Below, one piece after another: positions 5,617-6,136 of a stretch of DNA of 6,136 nt. The position numbers and the translations under genes are program-made. Each line of letters opens with the position of its first letter. The first letter of the stretch is position 1. The notes below the pieces were generated by a model. The model was not told where the DNA came from, made no database searches, and saw only the letters and a list, made by a program, of their open reading frames with translations. The DNA is from Desulfobacterales bacterium (GTDB lineage: Bacteria; Desulfobacterota; Desulfobacteria; Desulfobacterales; Desulfosalsimonadaceae): positions 1-6,136 of the forward strand of contig SLIE01000348.1 in assembly GCA_007135795.1 (NCBI GenBank), read 5' to 3'.

Positions 5617-6129
5617 TCAATGCTCTTCATCGAGACTGCGCTGGCATGCTTCGCAGAATTTTGCAGCCTCGCCTAATTCCACGTCACAATAGGGGCAGTA
5701 ACAGTGGTCTTCTTTGTCATGTTCATGCTCTTCTTTTCTTGCAGGACCGGTTCGCTTGACGCCGGCTTTCCGGTCCTCATAATCCTGGATGGCCATGTGC
5801 AGGGCATCCGCACCAAGATTGGAACAATGCATTTTGTTTTTGGGAAGTCCTTCCAATGCATTTGCGACGTCTTTATTTGTAATTTTTTTTGCATCCTCAA
5901 TACTTTTACCGGTCGCAAGTTCAGTCAGCATACTGGAAACCGCAATGGCTGATCCGCACCCGAACGTCTGAAACTTGATATCGGATATTTTATCATCATC
6001 GATCTTCAGGTAGATGGTCATCATATCGCCGCAAAGCGGGTTACCCACTTCCCCCACACCATCGGCATCTTCGATAACACCTACATTCCGAGGATTTTTA
6101 AAATGATCCATCACAACTTCGTTATACAT
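5617..6129 (-). CDS. iscU: IscU/NifU-type Fe-S scaffold with C-terminal zinc-ribbon tail
   Basis: A 170-residue scaffold on which [2Fe-2S] and [4Fe-4S] clusters are built before transfer to apoproteins. The IscU domain (1 to about 122) starts MYNEVVMDHFKNPRNVG. It has all three cluster cysteines: C33 in GNPLCGD (with D35), C58 in FGCGSAIA and C102 in KMHCSNLG, the last preceded by H101 as in classic IscU. The HscA-binding LPPVK motif is replaced by LPKNK (95-99), so the HscA/HscB chaperone route may not be used. A charged His-rich linker (about 132-142) leads to an extension with CPYC (145-148) and CEAC (159-162), plus C143, which reads as a zinc ribbon. This differs from the Azotobacter NifU tail, which has a ferredoxin-like and a Nfu domain. 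The start at 6129 matches the family start; only 7 bases lie upstream, so its ribosome site and promoter are largely outside the window. Confidence 0.95.
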   Translation of the reverse strand: MYNEVVMDHFKNPRNVGVIEDADGVGEVGNPLCGDMMTIYLKIDDDKISDIKFQTFGCGSAIAVSSMLTELATGKSIEDAKKITNKDVANALEGLPKNKMHCSNLGADALHMAIQDYEDRKAGVKRTGPARKEEHEHDKEDHCYCPYCDVELGEAAKFCEACQRSLDEEH

Positions 6130-6136
6130 ATCATTC

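Overview
The window most likely comes from a strictly anaerobic, sulfate-reducer-type bacterium of the Desulfobacterota (former Deltaproteobacteria). This is inferred from protein style and gene neighbourhood, not from a marker gene. Pointers are an IscU scaffold with a Cys-rich tail, a lysine-less cysteine desulfurase of the kind best known from the archaeon Archaeoglobus fulgidus, an Fe-S-dependent NadA, and a small Cys-rich zinc-ribbon protein. GC content is moderate in the genes; the spacers are AT-rich. No RNA gene, insertion sequence, CRISPR array or phage gene was seen.

Layout. Positions 1-2434 hold a minus-strand cluster transcribed nadA -> moxR -> DUF58. It encodes quinolinate synthase, a MoxR AAA+ ATPase whose start overlaps the end of nadA, and the N-terminus of a membrane-anchored DUF58 protein that runs off the left edge. 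The DUF58 fragment was found by translating the reverse strand of the first few hundred bases. Positions 2435-2884 are a long AT-rich divergent spacer with a palindrome just upstream of nadA and a promoter for the only plus-strand gene, a 72-residue zinc-ribbon protein (2885-3103). A 15-bp perfect hairpin separates it from the convergent minus-strand gene (3260-3922), which encodes a single-pass membrane protein of unknown function. Positions 4107-6129 hold the iron-sulfur pair, read on the minus strand as iscU -> iscS with a 331-bp spacer that contains two hairpins.

The main point of interest is the IscS-like protein. The overall fold, the catalytic Cys (C326), the PLP-stacking His (H101) and the pyridine-N Asp (D177) are kept. 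The lysine that forms the Schiff base with PLP is an arginine (R203), and the substrate-carboxylate arginine is a valine (V352). The usual N-terminal Ala-Thr-Thr motif is also missing. From memory, Archaeoglobus fulgidus IscS likewise lacks this lysine (Asp in its place) and was isolated inactive, carrying PMP. The gene therefore looks like a member of that unusual clade with its own substitution. Its partner IscU keeps all three cluster cysteines, has lost the LPPVK motif bound by HscA, and carries a C-terminal Cys4 zinc-ribbon-like extension. The pair may be a non-desulfurase or altered sulfur-transfer assembly system that does not use HscA. Fe-S assembly would serve NadA, which needs a [4Fe-4S] cluster, but nothing in the sequence shows co-regulation.
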